Part shown: in pieces, positions 17,661 to 25,091 of the stretch
Layout: each line of letters starts with the position of its first letter
Position numbering within the stretch: the stretch's first letter is position 1
Assembly: GCA_003490025.1 (NCBI GenBank)
Contig: DNJC01000148.1
Location: 1-62,722 of the forward strand
Length of the DNA: 62,722 bases
Direction: 5' to 3'
Source: Geobacter sp.
GTDB lineage: Bacteria > Desulfobacterota > Desulfuromonadia > Geobacterales > Geobacteraceae
Translations under genes and position numbers: made by a program
The notes under the pieces: model-generated
The model's database searches: none
Seen by the model: the letters and a program-made list of their open reading frames with translations, nothing else
What the model was told of the DNA's origin: nothing

Positions 17661-17709
17661 CAACATTTCTTCTCATCGCGCAGCTCTTGATCACCCGGGG
17701 GATACCATT

Positions 17710-17997
17710 ATGAATAACATCTGCGGGGCATGTAAACACGGGCACGATAAGAAAACCGGCGGAGAGAAACCTTCACCGGGGACGGTCTGGTGCGCCCAGC
17801 GCAATCTCCAAATGGGAAAGAGCAGACAGATGCCCTGCTTCATTGCTATCGGCGGCATCAAGGCTACCCACTGCCTTGATTGCAAGAGGGCGAAGATGCT
17901 GACAAATTGTGGTGCGACTCCCCAGCTTGGAAACGTTTGGTGTGAAAAGAGACACGTAGAGATAAACAAGCAGCGCAGCATGGGGTGTTTTGAGTGA
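17710..17997 (+). CDS. Small protein with duplicated four-cysteine motif
   Basis: A 95-residue cytosolic protein made of two homologous halves. Cysteines fall at 5, 8, 28, 43 and again at 55, 58, 78, 93: the same C-x2-C-x19-C-x14-C spacing with a 50-residue period. Each half has G-x-V-W-C-x2-R and ends M-x-C-F. One extra cysteine (C67) lies in the second half. The pattern suggests two metal (zinc or Fe-S) sites. The ATG at 17710 has GGGGGAT upstream (17697-17702); the frame stays open to 17509, but that part overlaps the RNA candidate and adds nothing similar. I do not recognise the family. Confidence 0.7.
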   Translation: MNNICGACKHGHDKKTGGEKPSPGTVWCAQRNLQMGKSRQMPCFIAIGGIKATHCLDCKRAKMLTNCGATPQLGNVWCEKRHVEINKQRSMGCFE

Positions 17998-18019
17998 GGC
18001 TGGAGCCCTCTTCCCACTG

Positions 18020-18085
18020 GGAGGCGATGGGGCCAGGAGGCGATGGGGCCAGGCATTGATAAGGAGGCGATGGGGCCAGGCATTG
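18020..18085. repeat. GGAGGCGATGGGGCCAGG tandem repeats
   Basis: Three copies of GGCGATGGGGCCAGG are present. The second and third are followed by CATTGAT, giving a repeated 28-bp unit. They lie between the Cys-motif gene and the convergent lipoprotein gene. The remaining bases up to 18295 show no gene. Confidence 0.65.
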
Positions 18086-18295
18086 ATAGATTGATATCTC
18101 GGGGATGTCGAAGAGGGGTAAGAGGGGGCCTCTGACAGCGTTTCTCAATAGATGGGCAGTGAGGGGACGCCTCCTTTCAATCTGCCTAACTCTACTTTTT
18201 CGGAAGTTGCTCAGGATGGAAGGGGCGTCCCCTTGCCTTCCAAGTCCGAACTTCCAATCCCCTTCCTCTCCTAAAAGCTTCTTTGCCCCTCACCA

Positions 18296-20584
18296 TCACG
18301 GTCTGCTCCCCCCCTTAAGCCTGTCCAGTACGAACCGCGCCTGCCGGTCGTCCGGGGAGAGACGAAGGCATTCCTCCAGGGCTCTCTTGGCTGTGCTCTC
18401 ATCCCCTCTTTCATACGACAGCATACCGAGTGCCTTCCAAAGAACTGACTCCTGGGGGTATTTGGCCGTCCCCTCCTGGAGGTAGGCCAGCGACTTTTCT
18501 GGCTCATTCATCGCACTGTAACAGAGGCTGATATAGTAGTAGGTCTCCGGACCAGGCAGAACCTTCAGGTTCTCTGCAAAGAGTGTTGTGGCTTTGCCGT
18601 AGTTCCTTTGGCGGAAATAGCTCCCCGCCTCGATGACAAGCTCCGCGCTCTTCTTTTGGCGCTCCTCGGAACTCAACTGCGCATAGGGATCGGCGACCGC
18701 CAGGACCACGGCCCCTCCCGGCACACGGGCGTCATACACCTTGTACGCGGTGACATTACCCAGTTTCATGCCGTCGGCCTGGACCGTCCCGAACCAGTTC
18801 GCAGCGACCGCCAGGGGCTTTTCCGCACGGATGTTGCTCCCGTTGTCGAGGATGTTGTTGTCCCGTATCTCACCGGAAAAGCCCTCCGCAACGATCCCTT
18901 CCTTGTTCTGCAGGATATGGGAACTGGAGACTTTAGCTGCGGTGCCGGCAAGCTTCAATCCGACCAGGTTTTCTGAAACCGTCATCGCCTTCAACTCGAC
19001 AGGAGACATGCCGCTTATGGCAAGGCCGGTTTCACACCCGCTCACAAGCCCCCCCTCCACGACGGTTTCGCTATCCTTGCTGGAGATTCCGACCACCGCT
19101 CCACGCAGCGTGAAACGTGTCAGGGTTGCCCGGGCGCCCTCCAGGGTGATGCCTCCCCACTTCTCTTCCCCAGAAGGGGCGAACTCGACCGGCGTCTCAC
19201 CACCGGTAACGGTCAGCCGGCCCCTGACGTGTAACCCGGATTGAGGCAGGAAAAGAAGTACACTGCCGCCGGATATGGTCAGGTTCGTGCCCTTGGGAAC
19301 GGTGAGGGGGGCTGTTATGAGATATGTCCCCTCGAGGACGGCGTCTTCCTTCAGTTCGCCGGAAAGTTTTTGCGGCTCGCCCGTCACGATAGCACCGCGC
19401 ATCGCGCCGCTTGGTTCCGCCTCGTTGCCGACCTTGTCCACCGAGACAACCCGGTAGTAATAGCTTTTCCCGGCAGAGGCGCCGCGGTCGGCGAAGGATT
19501 CGACCTCGACCAGCGCCAGTTCGCCGTATCCGGAAAGGGGCGAGTCGCTGCGCAGTACCCGGTACCCCTTCAGATCGGGGGTGCTCTTCGCCCCTTCCCA
19601 GGAGAGTTCCACGCGGTCGGGATAACCCTTGGCCCGCAGCCCTGTGGCAGGCGGCGGTGGCGTGGTGTCCACCGTGATGTATCCCAGCACATCGCCCCAC
19701 TGGGTCTCGTACCCTCCCGGCCTGCTCAGGGTCACGGATACCGGCATGTCGCGGGTGGCGTCCCCTGGCATCACGGCATATTCACCGGTGTAGATACCCG
19801 GCTTGTCCTCCTTCATCGGGATGCCCTTTTTGAAATTGCCGATGTCGAAGGTGGCCACCAGCCCCGGCTCCCCTTCAAGCCCGGCCTTGATGACGCTCTT
19901 GAGGCCGAAAGGCCCTTCTGCAGCGTTGGTGAGAGCCTCCTTTATGACCGGACGGGCATTGGAAGACAACGTTTTCGGGGAAGGTATCTTCTCCATGAAC
20001 TTGTAACAAAGCTCGTTCACCATCCGCACTTTCTGTATCTCCCGCAGGTTCATGCCGGTCGAGACGGCTGTCACCACGATGGAGAGAGGCGAGGTGGGAA
20101 TGCCGCCTTCATGGTAGCGGACTGCCTCCCGGTGGCGGAAGACCTCTTTACCCGTACGGGCGTTGACCATCCAGACCTCTGCCTCGATCCCGAACTGGGA
20201 GTAGAGACCCGCATATACCCTCTTATAGTCGGTCACCTTGCCATAGAGAAGCCCGTCGGCTCCGAGGGCTGCAGAAATCTCCTGGGGGGTTGCCTGCTGC
20301 ATGGCCTTGCCTGAGGACTTTTCCCAGTGAATCAATTTTTCATCTACAACCGGAATTTTGGTGTCGAGGTAGGCCTTGGAAGAGAAATGGTTGGCGAAGT
20401 TGCGTCGAACCACCGTGTCCAGCCCCGGTTCCTCCGTCTCGTTAGCGAAGGGAAGGATCACCACCTGGCGAGGCAATTCTTCGTCATGAATGTCGATTTC
20501 ACCGCTATGCTGCTCCATCTTCAACGTTGGAGCGCAGGCAGCAAGAGAAAAAATCCAGATGGCGAACAGCACCAGCCTATTCAT
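18296..20584 (-). CDS. Large lipoprotein: GNA1162-like, FN3, beta-helix and TPR regions
   Basis: A 762-residue secreted lipoprotein. The signal peptide ends in a lipobox LAAC with C17 as lipidation site. Residues about 35-215 resemble DUF799/GNA1162-type lipoproteins (PFANETEEPG, ALGADGLLYGKVTDY). A fibronectin-III domain follows (about 330-415, from PPPPATGLRAKGYPDRVELS). Next is a right-handed parallel beta-helix (about 425-620, repeated short strands with G-x-T/S turns). C-terminal TPR-like helices end in YERGDESTAKRALEECLRLS. It probably acts at the inner face of the outer membrane as an assembly or scaffold protein. The DUF3943 gene lies 145 bp upstream and may be co-transcribed. Confidence 0.75.
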   Translation of the reverse strand: MNRLVLFAIWIFSLAACAPTLKMEQHSGEIDIHDEELPRQVVILPFANETEEPGLDTVVRRNFANHFSSKAYLDTKIPVVDEKLIHWEKSSGKAMQQATPQEISAALGADGLLYGKVTDYKRVYAGLYSQFGIEAEVWMVNARTGKEVFRHREAVRYHEGGIPTSPLSIVVTAVSTGMNLREIQKVRMVNELCYKFMEKIPSPKTLSSNARPVIKEALTNAAEGPFGLKSVIKAGLEGEPGLVATFDIGNFKKGIPMKEDKPGIYTGEYAVMPGDATRDMPVSVTLSRPGGYETQWGDVLGYITVDTTPPPPATGLRAKGYPDRVELSWEGAKSTPDLKGYRVLRSDSPLSGYGELALVEVESFADRGASAGKSYYYRVVSVDKVGNEAEPSGAMRGAIVTGEPQKLSGELKEDAVLEGTYLITAPLTVPKGTNLTISGGSVLLFLPQSGLHVRGRLTVTGGETPVEFAPSGEEKWGGITLEGARATLTRFTLRGAVVGISSKDSETVVEGGLVSGCETGLAISGMSPVELKAMTVSENLVGLKLAGTAAKVSSSHILQNKEGIVAEGFSGEIRDNNILDNGSNIRAEKPLAVAANWFGTVQADGMKLGNVTAYKVYDARVPGGAVVLAVADPYAQLSSEERQKKSAELVIEAGSYFRQRNYGKATTLFAENLKVLPGPETYYYISLCYSAMNEPEKSLAYLQEGTAKYPQESVLWKALGMLSYERGDESTAKRALEECLRLSPDDRQARFVLDRLKGGSRP

Positions 20585-20729
20585 AAGAGAACCCCTGAGA
20601 ACTCACCGGCTATTGTCGATCTGCGGGCATTGTCAGAGAAGGAGGGTGGATTCCTCTTTAGTGTATACTGAATCCGTTTCGTTTGCATCACAGATACTTG
20701 CAGGTCTCCTGAGACAGATAAAGCGGAAT

Positions 20730-21581
20730 CTAGTTCATCGGAAACTGCAAGGTGATGCCGAAGGTCTGGCCTCTTCGAGACATATCCGAGTTGGCGTAAT
20801 ACTTCTGCAACTGCTGTGGTGTGTAATCAACTTTGAGGGTCGCTTTCCTGCCGGTCAGCTTCTCTACGCCGGAACTGAGAACTCCTACGGGATCGGTGGC
20901 TACAAGCATGGCTTCATCGTACCAGGCCAATTCCTGTTTGGCCCTTATGGTCGCTCGCAGGGGCTCGAACACGTACGCTCCCAAGAGTGAGCCCGCCACG
21001 GGGGTGACGATCAGGTCCTGTATCGAGGGCTTCTCGAAAAAACACTCCACCCCGAACTCATAGATGGCAGATATCACGGCCGAGTATATGAAGGATGGCC
21101 CCTCGTCCATGCCGCGTTCCCTGGCTCGCGTGTAGTACGCCGCTCCCCAGTACGGGTGAAGGATGTAGTTGATGTAGAACTTGTCGCTATCCGTGTGCGG
21201 GTGCCCGACGTTGTTACCGTACTTCTTGAAGCTCTCGTTTTTCTGCTCGTTGCTCCAGCCAGAAACGCTCTCAGGCATCAGGTAAATGATGCCTACAGCC
21301 GCGACCTGCCCCCCCAGCAGGATTCCCGTGTCGATCCAGACCCCGGTCCAGTCAGTACCCCTCCCTTCGATCACTGGGTCCGAAGCTGGTCTCCCGGGAA
21401 CTGCTCCAGCCGCCGGACTCCCTGCAGGGGTGGAAGTTGGTGCGGGCAAACCGTCGAGGGTGAAGAGAGAGGGGGCATGGTCTGATGGCAGCAGCGAATA
21501 CGCTGATGCCGTGGGGGTAACCGCCACGAGAATCAACAGCGCAGTGTAAATCAATAGGAGAGCTTCCCTGTGGCAAGTCAT
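20730..21581 (-). CDS. DUF3943 domain protein, exported
   Basis: A 283-residue protein with an N-terminal signal peptide (hydrophobic stretch about 7-24, cleavage near TASA). A Pro/Ala-rich linker follows, then a DUF3943 domain (about 120-235) with KFYINYILHPYWGAAYYTRA and EKPSIQDLIVTPVAG. DUF3943 proteins are predicted outer-membrane-associated or barrel-like proteins of unknown role. The ATG at 21581 is preceded by AGAGGA at the right distance; the upstream in-frame ATG at 21599 has no ribosome-binding site. It precedes the large lipoprotein gene on the same strand. Confidence 0.72.
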   Translation of the reverse strand: MTCHREALLLIYTALLILVAVTPTASAYSLLPSDHAPSLFTLDGLPAPTSTPAGSPAAGAVPGRPASDPVIEGRGTDWTGVWIDTGILLGGQVAAVGIIYLMPESVSGWSNEQKNESFKKYGNNVGHPHTDSDKFYINYILHPYWGAAYYTRARERGMDEGPSFIYSAVISAIYEFGVECFFEKPSIQDLIVTPVAGSLLGAYVFEPLRATIRAKQELAWYDEAMLVATDPVGVLSSGVEKLTGRKATLKVDYTPQQLQKYYANSDMSRRGQTFGITLQFPMN

Positions 21582-21863
21582 GTCCTGTTTCCTCTGCATG
21601 ACAGGAGGACCATTTATCGAAGGCAGCGTCGTGTTCTCATTATAACACCGCTACGATGGCAGGAGCAAAGGTCGTTCGGATGATGAAGCGTATCTATGGT
21701 GGGCTTACACCTGGACTAATCCATGAGTAAGAAGACAACCGACAATTGGGGGCGGGGAACCTTGGGTTTTTGAGACGCTAATCGGTGCTGGGGCGTCAAA
21801 TGGCAAGGGCTGCTCAAGGCAGCCCTCCGAATTGCACTTTTTGTCGGGGAATTTCCGTGCGGT

Positions 21864-22286
21864 CTACAGCTCGACAAACTCCTTCGGCTCGGTGTTGGTC
21901 GACATGGTCCAGACGGTGGCTTCCCCTTTTTTCATCACGTAGACCGCCAGTTGGTCGTAGCCGACTTTGTCTACCCAAGGCTTCAGGAACTCCCGCTTCT
22001 TCACAATCTCTTTCTTCAACTCAAGGTCTTCCACCGGTTCGACTTTGCCCGACACCCTCACCTGGATCAGGTTCTCGAAAATGCCGTTGGTGAAGCACAT
22101 CTCCACGTTCGGGTTCTCGATGAGCTGGTGGTACAGATCCTTGATCTTCCCGGTGTTGAAAACGATCCCATTCTCATCGGCACGGTATAAAAGCATTCCA
22201 CGCACGTGGGGCGTTTCGCCATCGACGGTCGCTAGATGGAAGATGGGATTTACATTGATGAATTCCATGATCTCTTTCTTGTTCAT
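21864..22286 (-). CDS. Pyridoxamine 5'-phosphate oxidase-like flavin-binding protein
   Basis: A 140-residue split-barrel flavoprotein of the PNPOx-like superfamily. Conserved parts are NPIFHLATVDGETPHVRGML near the N-terminus (strand and phosphate-binding region) and NVEMCFTNG. Such proteins bind FMN or F420 and reduce small substrates; true PNPOx activity is unlikely at this size. The start follows AAGGAGGA. A GGGCTGC/GCAGCCC hairpin (21808-21827) lies downstream and may terminate it. No metabolic partner is adjacent. Confidence 0.85.
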   Translation of the reverse strand: MNKKEIMEFINVNPIFHLATVDGETPHVRGMLLYRADENGIVFNTGKIKDLYHQLIENPNVEMCFTNGIFENLIQVRVSGKVEPVEDLELKKEIVKKREFLKPWVDKVGYDQLAVYVMKKGEATVWTMSTNTEPKEFVEL

Positions 22287-22369
22287 GTCTTCCTCCTTGT
22301 CGAGTTATAGCACGATGCACAAACGGCGTCAGCCATTATAGCGCACTTTTTTTAAAACCCAAAAGCCGT

Positions 22370-22545
22370 ATCGCAGGGGACGCGGAGGTTTCGCGGCGGG
22401 CGCAGAGCCTCAAAGTCTTACCAGTCTCTGATTTCCCTGCGTACTCTGCGGCAGTTCTCCGCGTGCTCTGCGTAACAGCTTTCAGGCTTAAAGCCTTAGC
22501 GCGAAGTACGCGGAGGTTTCGCTTAAGGGCGCGAAGGAGGGCTTT
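22370..22545. repeat. CGCGGAGGTTTCGC / CTCTGCG dispersed repeats
   Basis: GACGCGGAGGTTTCGC (about 22380) and TACGCGGAGGTTTCGC (about 22507) are direct copies. CTGCGTACTCTGCGGCAG and GTGCTCTGCGTAACAG between them are inverted relatives. They are intergenic elements related to the GCAAAG family near 6 kb. No gene is seen from 22287 to 22644. Confidence 0.6.
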
Positions 22546-22644
22546 AACTTCTTGACAATGCTGGGCTTTCGGCGTTAGGATTCGCCTACTTCCTCTTCTT
22601 TCACCTCCGGTCTGGTAGTTCTTTGCGCACAGAGGTGTGTGACG

Positions 22645-22944
22645 ATGCTATTTCCCAGGCGTGACAAAGACAAAAGGCACGGTCTGTTGCTGGACCACCC
22701 CCTGGACGATCCTTCCTGCTGCAGCGAGTGCGCTGCCCTTTGCTGCCGATCCTTTCCCAACGTCGACCTCAGCTGGGACGAGTACCTGAGACTCGAAGAG
22801 CTGGGCGCATCCCGCCTCCATTTTTCCCTGCACGGCCCCCACAAGTTGATCATCGAAAACGGCTGCGAGTTTCTCAATGGCAACAGGTGCGGCATCTACG
22901 ATGACCGCCCCCAGGTCTGCCGCCGCTTCATCTGCCAGAAGTAG
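22645..22944 (+). CDS. YkgJ-family cysteine cluster protein
   Basis: A 99-residue protein with the UPF0153/YkgJ zinc- or iron-chelating pattern: CCSECAALCCRSF near residue 27, then NGCEFLNGNRCGIYDDRPQV and CRRFICQK at the end. These clustered cysteines are thought to hold a metal. The ATG at 22645 has AGAGGTG (22631-22637) seven bases upstream, so it is preferred over the GTG at 22639. It is shorter than typical YkgJ proteins (often 120-250) and ends just after the last Cys. Function unknown. Confidence 0.8.
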   Translation: MLFPRRDKDKRHGLLLDHPLDDPSCCSECAALCCRSFPNVDLSWDEYLRLEELGASRLHFSLHGPHKLIIENGCEFLNGNRCGIYDDRPQVCRRFICQK

Positions 22945-23020
22945 AGTGCTGCAATAGCCAAGTTCTGCCACACGCATATTGTGTAATTGGTGGGCTAGCG
23001 CTAATCGGTTAAACTGATGA

Positions 23021-23164
23021 AGTAGGCGGAAATACTTCAACTGGTACGACCTTCTTGCCGACGGTCTGGGCGCGATCACCGGTGCTGTCTCCGGCGAGGT
23101 GATCAATGGGCAGTTCTGGCTCTCCGCGTCTGGCCGGCAGGTACGCCTGATCGGTCACTGGTGA
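23021..23164 (+). pseudogene. VanZ-like C-terminal remnant
   Basis: The frame reading through FNWYDLLADGLGAITGAVSG up to the TGA at 23162-23164 resembles the last transmembrane segment and tail of VanZ-like proteins. A stop codon at 23018-23020 blocks it upstream and no start codon with a ribosome-binding site is present. It is best explained as the truncated end of a lost gene. Confidence 0.4.
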
Positions 23165-23223
23165 TCGTTCATGGCTCACTCGAGAGGCCCGGGCGGGTTG
23201 CGTGGAAGCGGCGGAGAGCAGGC

Positions 23224-23418
23224 ATGGAAAATAACGGCAAACGGAAAAGCGCGGAGCAGTGGCTGACGACTTTCTCCTGGCAGGACAAGGTGATCGCCCG
23301 CTGCTTCCCTCGGTTTTTCATGAAGTACGCCCCCGACGAGATCCGGGAACAATGGGCGGAGTACCTCCGGCGCAAGGAAAAACCGCCAAAGGCGGACTCT
23401 TCCGACAACAAAGGCTAG
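23224..23418 (+). CDS. Small hypothetical protein
   Basis: A 64-residue basic and acidic protein (QWLTTFSWQDKVIARCFPRF, then a charged tail). The ATG at 23224 has GGAGAG seven bases upstream; the open frame extends further back to 23161 but without a better site. A strong bidirectional terminator follows at 23458. No known domain is recognised. The composition is typical of real small cytosolic proteins, so it is kept, with moderate confidence. Confidence 0.5.
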   Translation: MENNGKRKSAEQWLTTFSWQDKVIARCFPRFFMKYAPDEIREQWAEYLRRKEKPPKADSSDNKG

Positions 23419-23457
23419 GGCGGACCTCCCCCTTGAAGGGGGAGGGACCGGGACAAG

Positions 23458-23497
23458 AAAGGCTAGGCCGCCTTTGAAGCGTGCCTAGCCTTTCTCT
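23458..23497. terminator. Bidirectional terminator
   Basis: The perfect stem AAAGGCTAGGC (23458-23468) / GCCTAGCCTTT (23483-23493) lies between two convergent genes. T-tracts follow on both strands, so it can serve the small gene at 23224 and the BON gene at 23525. Confidence 0.8.
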
Positions 23498-23524
23498 CTT
23501 ATACATCTGCTGCCGCCTGGCAAG

Positions 23525-23914
23525 CTACTTCGGCGGCGCAACCTCCAATTCGTTGGTGACGTTATCCTTCCCCGCCACCTTCCTGGCAGCCTTCTGAACG
23601 GCCTCTTTTTCCTTATCCGTCTTGACCGGTCCCTTCAGGGTTACCTTTCCGTCCTTGGTGATGATCTTGACGTTGTGCGCCTTCATGGAAAGGGACTTGT
23701 CCTTCACGACCATCCGCCTGATCTTCCGGGTTATCTCCCGGTCGGACTTGGTTTCCTTCTGCTGTTCTGCGGTTTCTTCCGTTTTTTGTTCCTTGTTCAT
23801 CTTCGCGTTGTCTGCCTTGGTGCCTTGATCTTCCTTGGCAGTGACAGTGGTCGGGGCACTGAACGCGACAGCTGCCGTCAATGCGGTTGCAACGCACAGA
23901 GTTACCTTTCGCAT
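23525..23914 (-). CDS. Periplasmic BON-domain protein
   Basis: A 129-residue exported protein. The signal peptide covers about residues 1-26 (hydrophobic core ATALTAAVAFSA). A Lys/Glu/Gln-rich spacer follows (about 27-60). A single BON domain (about 62-125) contains ITRKIRRMVVKDKSLS and VKIITKDGKVTLKGPV, the classic BON beta-alpha pattern. BON proteins such as OsmY bind phospholipid or envelope components under stress. The start has GGAGG upstream on the minus strand. Confidence 0.88.
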   Translation of the reverse strand: MRKVTLCVATALTAAVAFSAPTTVTAKEDQGTKADNAKMNKEQKTEETAEQQKETKSDREITRKIRRMVVKDKSLSMKAHNVKIITKDGKVTLKGPVKTDKEKEAVQKAARKVAGKDNVTNELEVAPPK

Positions 23915-24152
23915 GTGTACTCGCCTCCTTCTCTACATTTGGTTTGGGATTTCACTGCCGATGGGCAGGTATGGCAGAAGATAGCGGTGGAAAAAAGATA
24001 AGGAAAAACTAATATACATTTCTTTTTTGTCAACTGGCAAAGCACACGGCGGATCTGAATCAGCCATTTTTTGACTTCTGCTGCATGTCGGATATCATTG
24101 AACTTTTCGTCTGCCGTCCGTTCCTTTGCACCGATCAAACAAGGAGATCGAG

Positions 24153-25088
24153 ATGAAGTCCATTGCCACCTTGACCATGAACCCGGCCATTGACAAGAGT
24201 TCTGCCGTAGATCACGTGGTGGCCGAACGGAAACTTTACTGCGAAACGCCTCGCCTTGAACCGGGAGGCGGAGGCATTAACGTCTCCCGGGCGGTCAGGA
24301 AGCTCGGGGGGGATTCGCTGGCGATCTACCCCTGCGGCGGGGCGACCGGGGATACGCTGCAACTGCTCCTCAAGGAGGAGGGGTTGAGGCACCATCCGGT
24401 CCAGGTCAGGGGGTGGTCCAGGGAAAACTGGATCGTCCTGGAGACGGCGACCGGGCAGCAGTATCGCTTCGGCATGCCCGGGCCAGAGTTGTCGGCCGGG
24501 GAATGGCAGGGGTGCCTCGAAAAGCTTTTTTCCGGCGAGGTCAGGCCGGATTACCTCGTGGCCAGCGGGAGTCTTCCCCCCGGGGTCCCCGACGATTTCT
24601 ACGCCCGCGTGGCCCGGTTAGGCCGTGAGCACGGCGCACGGGTGGTGATCGACGCGGCGGGAGAGCCGCTCCGACTGGCCCTGGCCGAGGGGGTCTTCCT
24701 GGTCAAGCCGAACATACGGGAGTTCAGGGAGATGGTCGGCGCGGGCGGCGACGATGAGGCGAAAGTGGTCGGCCTGGCGAAAAGAATCGTCCTGGAGGGG
24801 CAAAGCGAGGTCGTGGTGATATCGCTCGGCGCCGCCGGGGTGCTCATGGTCTCCGATTCGGGAGTGGAACGGCTGCACCCGCCGACGGTGCCGATCATCA
24901 GCAAGGTCGGGGCGGGGGATTCGATGGTGGCAGGTACGGTGCTGAGCCTTGCCCGCGGCAATCCCTTGCGCGAGGCGGTCCGTTTCGGCGTAGCCGCGGG
25001 GACCGCAGCGGTGATGACACCCGGCACGGAGCTCTGCCGCCGTGACGACGCGGAAAGACTTTATCGACAGATGCTTCCCGGAGAGTAG
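24153..25088 (+). CDS. PfkB-family sugar kinase (1-phosphofructokinase / Pfk-2 type)
   Basis: A 311-residue ribokinase-fold kinase. It has the PfkB signature 1 region GGGGINVSRAVRKLGGD (about residues 39-55) and signature 2 near the C-terminus with the catalytic Asp in VGAGDSMVAGTV. TLTMNPAIDKS at the N-terminus is typical of 6-phosphofructokinase-2 and 1-phosphofructokinase. It would phosphorylate a phosphosugar with ATP in the cytosol. The ATG at 24153 follows AAGGAG (24141-24146). It ends 3 bp before the EF-G paralogue, so the two are in one operon, an odd pairing. Confidence 0.9.
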   Translation: MKSIATLTMNPAIDKSSAVDHVVAERKLYCETPRLEPGGGGINVSRAVRKLGGDSLAIYPCGGATGDTLQLLLKEEGLRHHPVQVRGWSRENWIVLETATGQQYRFGMPGPELSAGEWQGCLEKLFSGEVRPDYLVASGSLPPGVPDDFYARVARLGREHGARVVIDAAGEPLRLALAEGVFLVKPNIREFREMVGAGGDDEAKVVGLAKRIVLEGQSEVVVISLGAAGVLMVSDSGVERLHPPTVPIISKVGAGDSMVAGTVLSLARGNPLREAVRFGVAAGTAAVMTPGTELCRRDDAERLYRQMLPGE

Positions 25089-25091
25089 CCG

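Noticed and set aside
17509..17709. N-terminal extension of the Cys-repeat protein to 17509
   Set aside because: The extension covers the structured RNA candidate, lacks a ribosome-binding site and is not part of the internal repeat.
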